Positions 23,026-35,350 are shown, counted from the stretch's first letter. The stretch is 64,000 nucleotides of DNA from Gigaspora margarita (GCA_009809945.1 WTPW01000347.1:22508-86507); one strand, 5' to 3'. A program made the numbers and translations. The notes: generated by a model not told the origin, from the letters alone.

Positions 23026-23352
23026 AGGGTCCGTATTGGCTTAGGTCAGACTAGATTAGACTAGGCTTTACCGAGCTTGATTATTTTGTAAGTCTAGCCC
23101 AAACTTGCTTATATTTATCAAAGATTTGAAAATTTGAGCCCAAATCTAGCCCAATATTGCTCAAACCCGACCTAATTTTAAAAATTATTATAGTTTACAA
23201 GGGTTTAAGCTAGGCATAAGCCTAGCCAATTGTTTTTGAACTAATCTGGTATTGTTCAAATTGATTACAGATCTAAAAATCTGGGCCCAAACTTGTAAAT
23301 TTGTGGGTCAGTCCTGGGTCAGATTTAATCTAGCCCAATACAAATCCTAGTA
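23026..23352. mobile_element. hAT-like MITE
   Basis: Inverted ends TAGGGTCCGTATTGGCTTAG and (complement) TAGGATTTGTATTGGGCTAG. Flanks GTATAGAA and GTATAAAG match at 6 of 8 positions, weakly supporting an 8-bp duplication. The inside is rich in CTAGCCCAA and GGGTCAG short repeats. Confidence 0.55.
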
Positions 23353-25859
23353 TAAAGTAAAAAAGTTATTAATAAAAGTTGGTACTATGTACTATTATAA
23401 ATAAGAACCCTCTTTTTTGAAATTTTTAATTAAAATATCTTGATAAATATCTAATCAAATTCAATAAAAATTTTTAATTTAATTTTATAAATTTATCCCT
23501 TAAATTGTAGTAGAACACAGGCAAATTTGACTGCATTTTTGTACTTTTTTTACTCTGATTTACTTTTTTTAAATACTAGGATAATTAAATAAAACTTTGT
23601 ACAATTATATTTGAAAATAAGAATTACTTTTTTGCAAAATTAGTTTTTATATTATAAGAAAAAAAATTTAAGTTATATATAAACTAAAAATAGACAACTT
23701 AAGAAAAAAATTTTTAAAAAAATTTTATCACAATTTCTTTGTAATCTTATTTAATTTTAGTTTTAAAGCTATAGTTCTTAAAACAATATTGTAGTTTATA
23801 TAAAGGATGATAACTTTCATGATTGCAACTTTAATGATTTATTTGTAAAAATTAAGACTTGTATTAGAAGTAAAAATTTTTTTATAAACAGAAACATATG
23901 AAATTTAAGAAAACCTAAAGAAAATTTTTAATAGTAAAAATGCTAATACAAGAATTTAAACTTTAATTATACTAAAGTTTTCTAATAATTTTGAAAATTT
24001 TTTATAACAAAGTTAATAAAACTAAACTCAAAATATATTTTTTACTTAGAAAAGATATAGCTAAAATCAATATTTAAAATTTTATTAAAATTTTTAAAAT
24101 ATACAGACAAATTTGCCTGTGTTACAATCTAAGGGATAAAATTTAAATAATAAATAAATAAATTTTTATTAAGTTTGATTAGATAGTTGTCAAGATTTTT
24201 GAGTTTAAAATTTTAAAAAAGTGGGTACTTATTTATGGTAGGATACAGTAATTGGAAATTGTTATTATTGCTAGAATATATATAGAATTAGTAAATAATT
24301 TAAGTACAATATTGTAAAACAATGTAGATATCAAAGAGTAAAAAAGATAATCTAGCAAAAGATCTTATATAGCAGATAAATATGTATCTTTATAAAAGTA
24401 ATTAATTTGTAATAAAATTTTATAAAAATTGTAATATATTGATTAGTATAGTATATAAAACTACTTTAGTTAGTAAGTTAGTAGTGTCCAAAAACTTTTG
24501 CATTTTGTATAACCTAAGTCAATCTGACAATTTATATTTAAACCTTGAATTAAACCTGCAAAGCATTAATACTAGCATAGTACAACCAGGTAATATTATA
24601 GCAAAATTACAATTCAAGTAATTTTATTTATATCAGTTAGCAAGTTTATTAATAAAATTTGTTAAAATTTGGTGATTTCAAACAAAACTATTTAAATTGG
24701 ATTGGTTCAGATTACACAAAATACAAAAATTTTGGGCACTACTAACCTACTAACTTTAGCATTACTACTCTAAAAAATTTACTACTATTTTATTAGCAAA
24801 TCAAATTTTGAAATTAAACATAATGCAAAAAAATACAAAAAATTAAAACAAAGCAAATATTATTTATAAATCAATATTTTATTTATAAAACTATTTGCCA
24901 TGCACTAATAAAAAGTTTTTCTTACAAAATTTTAGTATTAATAAACCTTTTTTTAATCTAATTTAATACCAAACTTTAATTATAATTTAATAGCAAAAAA
25001 ATTTTTAGCAATATTTTTTAAGTTAGTAATACTAGAGTCTTAAGTATATAGAGTATTTTTTTTGTATATATTTTATAAATAAGCATGTTTGTAGTGTATA
25101 AAAGAATTGTAATTTGTAGTAGTAAAAAAATTTGTTATAATATACTAGGAGATTATATATTTCAAAAGAGTCTGAATATAAATTTGTAGAATTCTTTTTA
25201 GATGTTTGTATTAGTAACTTAGTATTAGAATAATTTTGGTACTAAATTGTTGTTAGATTAAAAAAAGTGTCTTATTAAAATGGGTTCTAAGATATTTAGT
25301 ATAGCAATTATCTTATATTTGGCTTGTATAACTTTACAAGATTTAGAAGTTTTCTAGTTAGATATTAAAAAACTATTATAATCTAAATTTTTGAAGTAAA
25401 TAGGCTTTACTATCTGTTTATTTATATTATTTTTTTCTAACTACTAAAGATATGTTTTTTAAAAAAGTAGTAGATGAATAGTATTTGCAAAAAATAAAGT
25501 TACTAAAAAAATTTTTTTTTAAAAAAAAAAGATTCTTTAATTAATAATAGAATTTAAAAGTTAATATTAAATTTTGTAGCTAAATATTTTTAGCCTTAGA
25601 ATATATATTTACTTTATAAAATTTAATTATTTGTAAAAAGTATAGTTGTTAATATTTGATAAGATCAAAGTAAATAATTACTTATACATAAAAGTCTTTA
25701 TTAATAAGTTTATTAGTAATTTTATTAATAGCTAAGTATTTAGTAAGTTGTTAATATATAGTTTTGTAAAATAAATACAAAAAACTCTTTCTAATAATTA
25801 CTTGAACTATTTAAGAAAACAAAAAGTTCTTTTGTTAGAAAATTGTCTATATTTAATAT
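23353..25859. other. AT-rich DNA without supported features
   Basis: About 2.5 kb of very AT-rich sequence. Near 23520 and 24105 an inverted pair CAGGCAAATTTGACTGC / ACAGACAAATTTGCCTGTGT hints at an old ~600-bp palindromic element. Frames are short and low-complexity. A coding-like trace near 25250-25560 was considered and not accepted. Confidence 0.4.
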
Positions 25860-26153
25860 AGGACCCTTAATATTTCTTATATAAGTTATACTGGATTTGG
25901 CCAATTTTGATCTAATTTGCTAAAAATAACAAAACTACATTTTGTTAAATAAGTTTTGATCCAATAATCAGAATTGAATGATCTTTTTTTATTAAATGCA
26001 TCTTATTAAGAGCTTTATTTTTGGAAAAAAAACATTCAAATTGGACTACTAGATACCAAAATAATTGCTAAAAACTATTTTTTGCTTCTCAAATTTTTGG
26101 GGTTTTGCTGAAATGCATAATGTATGACCTTTGTACTAGATGTCTGGAGTTCT
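25860..26153 (+). mobile_element. hAT-like MITE, AGGACCC family
   Basis: Starts AGGACCCTTAATATTTCTTA and ends with TAGATGTCTGGAGTTCT. The body matches the 45413 and 5041 copies (TTTGGCCAATTTTGATCTAA, TTCAAATTGGACTACTAGAT). I see no matching 8-bp flanks. Confidence 0.75.
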
Positions 26154-27470
26154 ACAGAAATACAGTTTTATAAAAATTTAACTATGTCCTGCGGGTCGAT
26201 AGCGTAGTGGTTGCGCTCCTAGGACATCGCCACTTCTTTACATAAGGTCGCCAGTTCAAGTCCTACGAACGGCAAAATAACTACACACGATCATATGAAG
26301 GACGACTTGAATTAGGATGCTAGGACCATGTTTGGATGGCTCAGCCACATCTCGGGTTTGGCTGGATAAAGGCTCTCCAGACATTTGGGATAGATGTTGT
26401 GTAACTTGCTCTAACGGGGTCTTGGTCTTCGTTCTTCTCTGCAATGTGTGGCCTCAGGGGTGAAAAACTTCTAGAAAATTTGGAACGAGGGTTGGAGTCT
26501 GGTCGAACTCGTCTGCTGCTAGTTCCGGTCCCCTTTGAGAAACTTGGACAGTCCCAGTAAAATCTCCTGGTTGTAAATGGGTCGGCTGATTAAGTTCGGT
26601 TGGAATTAAGTTCAGGTTAAATCCCCCAGTGGTAAATGGGTCAGCTGATTAGGTTCAGTTGGAATAAGAATTACTTGGATAGTTCCGGTTAAATCCCCCA
26701 GTAGTAAATGGGTCAGCTGATTAGGTTTGGCTGGAATAAAAAATAGGATGGCTTAGCCGGTTAGCCACGGTAGAACTTAAAATTAGTAATAGATGAACAT
26801 ATGTAGATCGTTACAAATGTACAATAAATGTAGGGCCCAGTTGGGTCCCATGACTAATGACCTTAATAAAAGACCGCAAATATGTGGCTTTGGGTGTACG
26901 CCCAAAGAAATATAAAAAAAAAAAAAATTTAACTATTTGCTTTTTTTTAAAACTCTTTTATATATTTAGCATATAAGCCAAAAGCATCTTTTTACAAGAT
27001 AGGGATTTTTACAGAAGCTATAGATGCTTTATCACATGCTGGTAAAACAATTTCGCATAAATATCTTGACAGAGAAAAAATAGCTATTGCCAATGATCAT
27101 TGTATAGGGTTGCTTTCATATATAGAAAGTAATAAAAGCAATGCCTTAGAGCTTAACATTGATAATTATCATAATATTCATACTAAACGAACTTTGAATA
27201 CATGTTCAATATCAACTGCAGATATATAACTACTCTGCTGCTAAATTGTGTTGATATAGTGGCAATTTCACGAATTATGCCAAATGGTATATTAGTTCAT
27301 AACCCAAAATCAATTAACTATGATCTTATATATACTTTTTTAGATTACTGCTATATGGGATGAATGGCTAAAATGTTTAATAACCAGTTTCATTACAAAA
27401 TACCTTCAGATAAGAAGTTTGAAAATATGACTCAACTCCATATATTTAGTTCAATCTATCCAATAATTAT
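26154..27470 (+). pseudogene. Broken gene of unknown family, split by SINE B
   Basis: Before the SINE the sequence reads QKYSFIKI; after it SFIYLAYKPKASFYKIGIFT, ALSHAGKTISHKYL, LELNIDNYHNIHTKR, then (after a stop at 27227-27229) ILVHNPKSINYDLIYTFLDY. It matches the fragment at 3812-4311 over the first part. I recall a large hypothetical Rhizophagus family with a D-[FY]-H-[NS]-IH and IHNP motif pair (from memory, not checked). Function unknown; possibly itself repeat-associated. At least one stop and the SINE disable it. Confidence 0.55.
26186..26922 (+). mobile_element. tRNA-derived SINE (SINE B)
   Basis: Flanked by a 14-bp direct repeat AAAAATTTAACTAT (26172-26185 and 26923-26936). Head GCGGGTCGATAGCGTAGTGG (A box) with B box AGTTCAAGTCC at 26251-26261. 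The body contains three to four ~70-bp tandem units with GGTCAGCTGATTAGGTT and AAATCCCCCAGT, then a 3' hairpin TTTGGGTGTACGCCCAAAG and A tail. The minus frame at 26256-26444 is a shadow. Confidence 0.9.
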
Positions 27471-28075
27471 AAAAATTATAAAAAAATTTTTGATAAAAAT
27501 ATAGTCTAATAAAAAAGGTTTCTTGAGCAATTTTGATATATTGTATAATTTCTACTTTAATATAAATATTAATCCTAACTTTAATAAACTTTTTATGAAT
27601 TTTATTATTATGTAATCACAACTTTTAAATATGATATTAAGAAAGATTTTTGATTGGCTATTTGTTACATACTAATTATTGAGTTATATATTATACAATG
27701 TTCAATATCCAATACTTTTTAGTCCAATGATTGGACTGGACTAGAGCTGCAGACATTTAGAATGTCCAAGGTAGTATGTTACTTTTCACGTCATATAAAA
27801 TTTATATATAATCATATTAAATATCATATTATATATGTCATGTCAAATATCATAGTATAAGTTCATTGATATTCTAATGTCTGCAGCTTTAGACTAGACT
27901 GGACAAGAGCAGTCCAATGTCCATATTCAATATCTAGCCAAATACTGCATATAATATTACACAATATTATATAATTTAATTATCTCAAAAAGTACTATAT
28001 AGAATTTTATAATCTTTTTATTTATTTAAAAAATAGAAATCTGATTGTTGCTAATGGTAACACAGCAACAGTCGC
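27471..28075. other. AT-rich spacer
   Basis: ATGTCTGCAGCTTTAG-type inverted pieces at 27740-27890 (CTAGAGCTGCAGACAT ... ATGTCTGCAGCTTTAGACTA) suggest a ~150-bp MITE remnant. Nothing coding. Confidence 0.45.
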
Positions 28076-28346
28076 AATTGGCCAATCACTAAATCAAAAC
28101 AAATGCTAAAATTAATTATCATTAGGATCAGAGTAAGTTAGCAGTTAGAGTTGGGTTAGGGTTAGATTAGAATATAGTATATAGTAAAATTTAATAAAGA
28201 ATATTTTTAATTAGAAACTAAAGGTGGTTTAATGAACAAAATTTTGTGTTATCACAAATTTTTGAAAATTTTTATTGTTTTTTTTTTATTTTTGTATTAT
28301 AAAAACATTATATCTGATCCCGTAACATGATTGGCCAATTACAAAT
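28076..28346. mobile_element. MITE with TTAGGG module
   Basis: Inverted AATTGGCCAATCAC (left) and GTAATTGGCCAATCATG (complement of right). Inside, TTGGGTTAGGGTTAGATTAG is followed by TATAGTAAAATTTA, the telomere-like module. Confidence 0.5.
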
Positions 28347-28776
28347 ATCATTGTATTACAAATAGATTTACTCTAAAAGATATATAAATTTAAAAAAAAT
28401 TATATATTATTTTTAGCTTTATATAAAATTATGCTCTGAACAATTTTACTTAGTAGCAAAATATAGGTTATTTTGACAAAAAAGCAAATTAGCTATATGC
28501 TAAAATTAAAAATTTTTGGTTTGTAATATAAACTTTTTTTTTGTCAAAATAACCTGCTTTGGGTTTCTAAGTAAACTTGTTAGCATGTAATTCTATTTAT
28601 ATTAAAAATCAAAATACATTTTTTCAAACCTTTTAACTAAGCAAAAAATAAGATTAAAGTTAAAAAAAAATTTTTTTTAAAAAAATTTTTTTTAATTTTA
28701 ACCACATTTTTCACTTAGTAAAGGTTAAGAAAATGTATTTTAACTTTAATACAAGTAGGATTCCGAACATATAGCA

Positions 28777-29051
28777 TAGAGGTTATACTTGAAATTTTTT
28801 AGCAAAAACATCTAAAATTTGAAAAGCAAAAAACAGTTTTTGGCAATTATCTTGGCAACCAGTGGTCCAATTTGAATGAACTTTTTTTAAAAATGAAGCT
28901 CCAGTGAGGCACATCTAACAAAAAAAGTTTATTCAATTCTGATCACTGGATTAGAAGTTATTAAAGTAAATAGATTTTGTTATTTTCAACAAATTAGATC
29001 AAAATTGGCCAAAATCTAGTTATAACCTATATGAGAGATGTTTGGGGTCCT
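28777..29051 (-). mobile_element. hAT-like MITE, AGGACCC family, inverted copy
   Basis: On the minus strand it starts AGGACCCCAAACATCTCTCA and continues through the family body (AATTTTGATCTAATTTG, TTCAAATTGGACCACTGGTT). The other end stops early at AACCTCTATG, so it is truncated. Confidence 0.75.
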
Positions 29052-29237
29052 ATGCAAGTAGAATTATATGCTGAACAAGCTTTCTTAGAAGCCCAAAGCA
29101 GGTTATCTTGATACAAAAAGAGTTTATATTACAAACCAAAAATTTTTAAATTTAGCATATAGCTAACTTGCTCTTTTATCAAGATAACCTATATTTTGCT
29201 ACTAAGTAAAGTTGCTCAAAGTACAATTTTATATATA

Positions 29238-29434
29238 CAGTCAACCTCCTATAAGATCACATGTTTTTTGACTTAAAAACTTTTTTTAAAATGTGCTTAT
29301 TAAAGTAACTGTGCTTTTATAGAGGTATTTTTTATATATTTAATAGTAAATTAACTTTAACAAAAATGTGATATAGAGAGGGGTTTTTATATGATGTGAT
29401 TGTAGGAGAGGTGATCTTATGGGGAGGTTGACTG
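29238..29434. mobile_element. pogo-like MITE
   Basis: Perfect inverted CAGTCAACCTCC ends with TA on both sides (29236-29237 and 29435-29436). CAGT-[CT]-AACCTC ends with TA targets are typical of the pogo/Fot1 branch of Tc1/mariner. 197 bp, non-coding. Confidence 0.8.
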
Positions 29435-29643
29435 TAATTTGTTTTAAAATTAGTAAATATTTGTTTTTATTTGAAAAAATACAAAATAAAAATTTTTAAC
29501 TTGGTTTTTAAGCTAAATTTTTCATCTTTTCTTGTTCTATATATTTGTAAAATTTAATTTTAAATTAATTAGTTAAGCTAGCTTAGATCTTTAGCATTAG
29601 CTTAAGGTTTATAGTAAATTTATATATTTTTATATAATTTTTA

Positions 29644-31144
29644 CTGTATGTTCCCAAAAATAAACTACTTTTTTTGAGCAAAAAGTTACACAAAGATTGG
29701 AAGTAGCTTATTTTCAGGCGAAAAAGGTTTTTAGTAATTGCAAGTAGTCGCTATATAGTAAAGTCTAAATTTTACTATATAAATCAATTATAAGCACTTA
29801 AGTAAATATGTTAAGGGGAGCGCCATTTATCATCTGATTTTTTGCTACTAAGAGGCTACCCCCCTACCCCCACCTGATCATCAAATACTGTGATTTGATT
29901 GGCTAAAATTATTAAAATTTTAAAATTTTTTAAATTTTAATATTAAATAACTCTTGAACCAGCGATCCGTTTTGGATGATTTTACTACCAAAATGCTTAC
30001 CTCAATGAGGCGATTCCAACGAGCCTAAAACCATCAAAATCCAATCACAGGATCCCAAGATCGTTATAGATTTGTATTGTTTTAATTATATTATTTCGTA
30101 TATATTAAAAATTATTATTAAAGAGCTTATAAACTTTAATATTAAATAATTCTTGAACCAGTGATCGGATTTGGATGATTTTACTACCAAAATGCTCGTC
30201 TCAATGAGACGATTCTAATGAACCTAAAATCGTTAAATTCTGATCACGGAATCCAGAGACCATTATAGATTTGTATTATTTTTAATAGATTATATTAAAA
30301 TAACACAAATATATAACGATCTCTGGATCCCGTGATCAGAATTTAACGATTTTAGGTTCATTAGAATCGTCTTATTGAGATGAGCATTTTGGTAGTAAAA
30401 TCATCCAAAATGGATCACTGGTTCAAGAGTTATTTAATATTAAAATTTATAAGATCTTTAATAATAATTTTTAATATATACGAAAATAATATAATTAAAG
30501 CAGTACAAATCTATAATGATCTTGGGATCCTGTGATTGGATTTTGACGATTTTAGGCTCGTTGGAATCGTCTCATTGAGGCGAACATTTTGGTAGCAAAA
30601 TCATCCAAAACAGATCACTGGTTCAAGAGTTATTTAATATTAAATTTTAAAAATTTTAAAAATTTTTAAAAAATTTTAATAATTTTAGCCAATCAAAAGT
30701 TATCTGCTATTAGGACCTGATAATTGTCTGACCCTCCCCCCTACCCTAAAAATCAGATGATAAATGGCGCTCCCCTAAAAGATCAAAATATATATAATAC
30801 TAAATTTTTATACAATTTGAAGAACTTTTTATTGTTTAACTTTTAATTTCTATGTTCACTGGATATATTTTTTAATTTTTTTGTTGAATGTAAAAATTAA
30901 AATTCAAATAATAAAAAGATCTCTGATTTGTATAAAAATTTTAGAATAAATATATTCGATTTTCTGAACAAGTTTATTTAAGCACTTATAATCGATTTGT
31001 ATAGTAAAATGTTAATTTTACTATATAGTGACTATTATTGATCAGGGGTAGCTTATTTTTGGGTGAAACATGTTTTTTAGATTTTATGGTCAAAACCAAG
31101 AGAGTAGCTTATTTTTGGAATAGCTTATTTTCAGAAACATATGG
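29644..31144 (+). mobile_element. MITE, AAATAAGCTACC family, copy 3, with nested palindrome
   Basis: Ends CTGTATGTTCCCAAAAATAA and (complement) CCATATGTTTCTGAAAATAA; TA at 29642-29643 and 31145-31146. The inside carries TTAAGTAAATATGTT, split at 29814 by a 961-bp palindrome, and TTCTGAACAAGTTTATTTAA in the other arm. Confidence 0.8.
29815..30775. mobile_element. Palindromic PIF/Harbinger-like element (P6)
   Basis: Perfect inverted ends GGGGAGCGCCATTTATCATC through TGATTTTT; 3-bp TAA duplications at 29812-29814 and 30776-30778, the size used by PIF/Harbinger. Both arms contain AACCAGCGATCCGTTTTGGA, CAATGAGGCGATTC and GATCCCAAGATCGTTATAG in duplicate, so the element is a palindrome of repeated units centred near 30295. 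No coding sequence. Confidence 0.85.
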
Positions 31145-31146
31145 TA

Positions 31147-32095
31147 TTATAGATAGCATTCTAGGAGAAATGTTCCTTAGCTACTACTGTATATCTAATT
31201 TGATTAGCTAAATTTACAAATTATTATTTTAAAAAATAAACAATTTTGTTAAAATTATTTAAGTTAAGAGTTAGTTTAAGAAATTTTAAAAAAAGGTATT
31301 AAAATTTTTCATATTTATATACAAAATTTTTACTAAACAAGTTTATTAACTTGAATTAAACAGATTATTTTAATAAAATTTAAAGTAATCTTTAAAAATA
31401 AGTAAAAAATATTTTTATATAAATATTTTTAAATTTTATTAAAAAAAAAGTGCTTGTTACTAGCAGTGACTAGTGTTTCTAATTGATCCCTTTTTATCAA
31501 CTTGACTAAGTCAATTTTTTAAAAATGATTTAGTCAGCTAAGTTGAAGTCAATCAATCTAATTGGTTAATCTTATAGCACGTGACATTGGCTAAATATGA
31601 TTTGCTAACTGATCACTTATTATATTTAATTGTTAATACAATATACTGTATGTACGTATTATTTTTGCAGCTATCTAGCCATATCAGTAGTACTAATTTA
31701 GACCAAAAATGGAAGTGTTAATTCTATTAAAATTTGATTGGCCAGCGATCATACTTTTTGGCTAAATTGTTTGATCTTTCATAGCCTTTAACAGTATATA
31801 CATAACCTGTTTATAACTAATAACTTAATCATATAAAATAGGATATCTGTAGCAACAGTGGTCAAGTCAGGATCAACTCTTTATGCCAAAGTGAATGAGA
31901 TCTTAAAAAGGAATAAGTTTTCTAATCTTATATACCATAATTGTCTTTTTTTTTGAGTTTTGCTCTTAGCTATATTAGGGTTTAGAGATCTTATCTTATT
32001 CTTGGGCATAAAATTCTAGTAGGTTTAATAGTTAAATCCTTTTCAAAGTAAATATTCAATAATTATATTATTCACAGGCTTATTGTACAGGTTTT
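31147..32095. other. AT-rich DNA without supported features
   Basis: Nothing coding. AAGTCAATTTTTTAAAAATG / TTAGTCAGCTAAGTTGAAG around 31505-31550 recalls the GGTTGACC-type subterminal repeats of the hAT element at 13651, so a hAT remnant is possible. Confidence 0.35.
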
Positions 32096-32993
32096 ATGTA
32101 ACAACCCGTGCTTTTTTTAAAAGCTTATTCACACAGGTATATATGAAAATATATATTTGTGCGAATGAACTATATTTCATAAAAGCAAAACTGAAAATTT
32201 AGCATTATCTTCATTAAATAAAGACTAATATTTTAGTCTAATTTTTTAAAATTCTCATAGTTGGTAGTTTTTAAAATTCTTGTGATAGATGAAGACAGTT
32301 TGACTTGTTGATAGGTTTTCAAATTATAGCAGAGCAAAGACTATATTTTGTTAGGTTATTTTTAAGATCCTCATACTATATTTTAGTCAAATATTTTTTA
32401 AATTCTCATAACTAGTGAAAACTTTATTTAGTCAAGTTATTTTAAATTTTTAGTTAAGAGAAGACTATATTGGTCGAACAATTTTTAAAGTTTTTTATGA
32501 CTATGCGAAGACTATATTCAGTTAGATTATTTTAAAATTTTTATAGCTAATGAAAACTATATTTGGTATAGTAATCTTTAGAATTCTCATACTTAGAAGT
32601 TTTTTAAAATTTTTAATTTTGTTGGATAAAGAATTAATGGGGTTAGGAACCATTTTTGAAGTTCTTATAATCTTGAATTTAAATTCAAACCTATTTTATT
32701 TTTCTTGTAAGATTGCTTAAAGTTTCAAAAAAAATAAATATGTTTATTTAAAATAGGTCATTGAATTGGCCCTATATGTTAAAGACCTTTTTTTAAACAA
32801 AACTATCTAAAAGTTGGTTTGAAGTTTTTTTTATGGTTGCAACAAATAAAAATATTGGAATTGTTGTTTGATATTTAAAAGGATGAAAAAATAAAGTTGG
32901 GGTAATTAGTATAAAGTTTTATAAACAAGTAAAAATAAAAACAATATAAAAAAAGTTTAAATATTAGTAAAGAGCGACGCATGGGTTGTTATA
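32096..32993. mobile_element. TIR element with internal ~50-70-bp tandem array
   Basis: Inverted ends ATGTAACAACCCGTGC (left) and ATATAACAACCCATGC (complement of right). Positions 32200-32610 hold about seven degenerate units of GAAGACTATATTTAGTTA plus TTATTTTTAAAATTCTCATA. No coding signal; superfamily undetermined. Confidence 0.6.
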
Positions 32994-33109
32994 TCAGACC
33001 CATATAATAACTATAACTTATTTTATAATATATAATCCATATATAAGATATATATGATATCTGATCTATATAACAATATTGATAAGATTTAAATAAAAAA
33101 ATTTTTCTA

Positions 33110-33451
33110 CAGTTAAACCTCCATAAATGCAACGTGTACAGACAAGCCTGCAACATGCATTTAGGGAGGTATTGCATTTAGGGAAAGCCAATTAAATTGC
33201 AGCATTAAGGATTAGATCATCAAGTTTGTATAACTTCTACCAAAAATTGTATAACCTATCTTAAATACTAAAATTTGATTGGCTACGTGCATTTAGGGAG
33301 GTAGTATGATATAGAAAATTATTTGGAAAAACGTGCATTTACAGAATATAGAAAGTGCATTTAGCACTAATAATTTCTTACAGACAAGACAAAAACGTGC
33401 ATTTAGGGAGGTATTGCATTTATGGAGGTTGCATTTATAGAGGTTTGACTG
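33110..33451. mobile_element. pogo-like MITE with GCATTTAGGGAGGT repeats
   Basis: Ends CAGTTAAACCTCCATAAATG and (complement) CAGTCAAACCTCTATAAATG with TA on both sides. TGCATTTAGGGAGGTATTGC recurs in both halves. The minus frame at 32989-33177 crosses its border and is a shadow. Confidence 0.75.
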
Positions 33452-33689
33452 TATTAGATTTTTAATAATTTTTAATATATTTTTATTAGATTTTAGGTTT
33501 ATAATACAAATCTAACAAGTTTTGACTATTCTAATTATAGATAAACTAGTCTAAGCTTTTATTTTGCATGTAATTTATATGTATTTAGCGCTTAGAAACA
33601 ATTGATAGTGCTTGTGCTACGCTAAATTACCTTTTTTGAAAAGGTTTGGTTGTATTGGCGTTTAAATTTGGAAATAGATTTTTGTCAAG

Positions 33690-33930
33690 TTAACTTTTTT
33701 TGGTAATTTTGGGTTTTACCAAATTCAACCGATTGTATAAAAAGAGCTCTAATATAGCTCTAGCGCGTGCCGAAAGAGCAGCGCGTCACTGCGAAGAGCT
33801 GAGCGAGCGCGCTCAAAGTATTTTCACTTGCGGACATCAGTTATATATATATGTTAAAATGATAAATAATAATCAAAAAAGGAAAATAATACCTCATACA
33901 TGCATGCTATTAAAATTAAAGCAATCGTGA
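33690..33930 (+). other. GC-richer island with short open frame
   Basis: Positions 33760-33835 are unusually GC-rich (AGCGCGTGCCGAAAGAGCAG, GAGCGAGCGCGCTC) with self-complementary pieces. A 76-residue frame covers it (ARAERAARHCEELSERAQ) but has no recognisable domain and sits beside AT-rich repeats. Insert or structured element more likely than gene. Confidence 0.3.
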
Positions 33931-34814
33931 ATTAATTATAATACACCTTAATTAAATAGATAATAATAATAATAACGAACTATTTAATAAGATTTAAAGC
34001 AATTGTGAATTCATTATGAACCTTGAGTGGTAAAAAATCATTATTAAAATTTAATGATATCATTGTTATTGTTATTATCACCTTAAAATAAATATTTTTT
34101 TTTGTGCATTAAAGAAATTTACTAATTTATTTCGATTATTATCATTCTTGATTATCAAGGGCAGACTAAAACTCGATTTATGCAAAAGAGCTAAGTTATT
34201 TATCACGTAAGTGACAACGGCTTATGAATCACCCAAACCAATCAGATTTCAGGATCTCGTGTAACGTAACACGATCAGAAAATTCAAAACAAAAGTTCGA
34301 AACCAACTTTCGTGCTCTAACAAAAAGTTTTCCTTGAGCGATTTTACTATAAAATCCTCCAAACCCTGACCCTAACCTAGGTGCTCACCCTAACCCTAAA
34401 TTAACAAAAAAAAACTTTAACAATACGGAAATGATCTACAGGTGACATTATCACATGCGTTGCATATAACTTAACTAATGCAAAAAACCATTAAAACAAT
34501 AAATTATTTTGATTATCTAAGTATAAATTATTTTGATTATCAAAAAAAAAAAAAATTTTAAAAAAATACGTATCAAGTATCTTAATTTTTTTATTTATTT
34601 ACTGATATGCAATTTTTATAATACTGCTTAACGATAAGCATTACTGTATGACTGTATCTACTACTGCAATACACTATTATATTACTATAATACTATAATA
34701 ATACTATATTATTTAGTCTCTCATTTATGGGTTACACTATGAAAATACAAATGAGTGTTATACTCCTGCCATCAAGCAATCTACGCAGCTTTATAGCATC
34801 GCATAATTTTTTCT
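33931..34814. other. AT-rich spacer with telomere-like module at 34310-34410
   Basis: CTTGAGCGATTTTACTATAA followed by CCCTGACCCTAACC and CACCCTAACCCTAA (34356-34405) is an inverted copy of the TTAGGG/TATAGTAAAAT module. No clear element ends. The rest is plain AT-rich sequence. Confidence 0.5.
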
Positions 34815-34985
34815 TTGACTATCGTACTGACAGGTCATAGGCTGTATTAATTTGTATAACTGACTGTCGTCCCAACAGGTCATAAAATGCATTCACTTCT
34901 AAGAATGACTGATGTCTTAATCATAAACTACCTAACCCTCATTACTTATATGACTATCGTCCCGACAGGCCACTTAGGAAAACTA
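34815..34985. repeat. Three-unit degenerate tandem repeat
   Basis: GACTATCGTACTGACAGGTC, GACTGTCGTCCCAACAGGTC and GACTATCGTCCCGACAGGCC are spaced about 50 and 80 bp apart and separated by AT-rich sequence. Confidence 0.6.
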
Positions 34986-35009
34986 ACTGGGTAGGGAGGG
35001 AGGGTTGAT

Positions 35010-35350
35010 ATAACCAGAATGAATATCGAATTCGCAGAAGAAAAAAGTCTATCTTACTTACAACCTTAACAATACTAATATGTACCTTAAACAATTACAC
35101 AACGATTACTTCATAATTACTTATTAATTAACTTAAACTGTACCTTACTCTCATACTCCCCCTTGATTGATCATCGATCGATTAATCGATCGAAAATTTG
35201 ACCATAAATGGTCTGTCACATGTCTGAATCCGAGTTGATTCGAGACAAAATCTGCCTCGATACTTGCATATCGAGCAGATTTCACAATCACATAATTACA
35301 AATTAAAAACAAAAATAACCGAAATAAGACAAAACTTTTAAATTTACTCA
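35010..35350 (-). mobile_element. Possible fragment of a Copia-like LTR element
   Basis: Read on the minus strand, a purine-rich tract ending AATCAAGGGGGAG is followed by ~145 bp that could be a terminal repeat (TGAGAGTAAGG to TTATATCA). This is the arrangement of the 3' end of Copia-type elements. It is a short, broken, old relic; no second repeat was found. Low confidence. Confidence 0.3.

Larger units (their letters stand above)
28425..29575. mobile_element. Palindromic element, GGTTACCT family, with two nested MITEs (P5)
   Basis: Arms mirror around ~28675: GCTCTGAACAATTTTACTTA, GTCAAAATAACCTGCTTTGG and their complements. It is the same family as 36683-38350. The right arm is split by a hAT-like MITE (28777-29051) and a pogo-like MITE (29238-29434); beyond them AAAATTAGTAAATATTTGTT continues exactly as in the other copy's right arm. 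The matching distal left arm is missing. Confidence 0.75.

Noticed and set aside
25250-25560. Possible reverse-transcriptase-like trace (LQDLEVF, LDIKKLL)
   Set aside because: Only two short patches resemble such proteins, in very AT-rich DNA; not enough to call an element.
33700-33930. 76-codon frame with ARAERAARHCEELSERAQ as a gene
   Set aside because: No domain, no splice sites; the composition follows a short GC-rich self-complementary patch.
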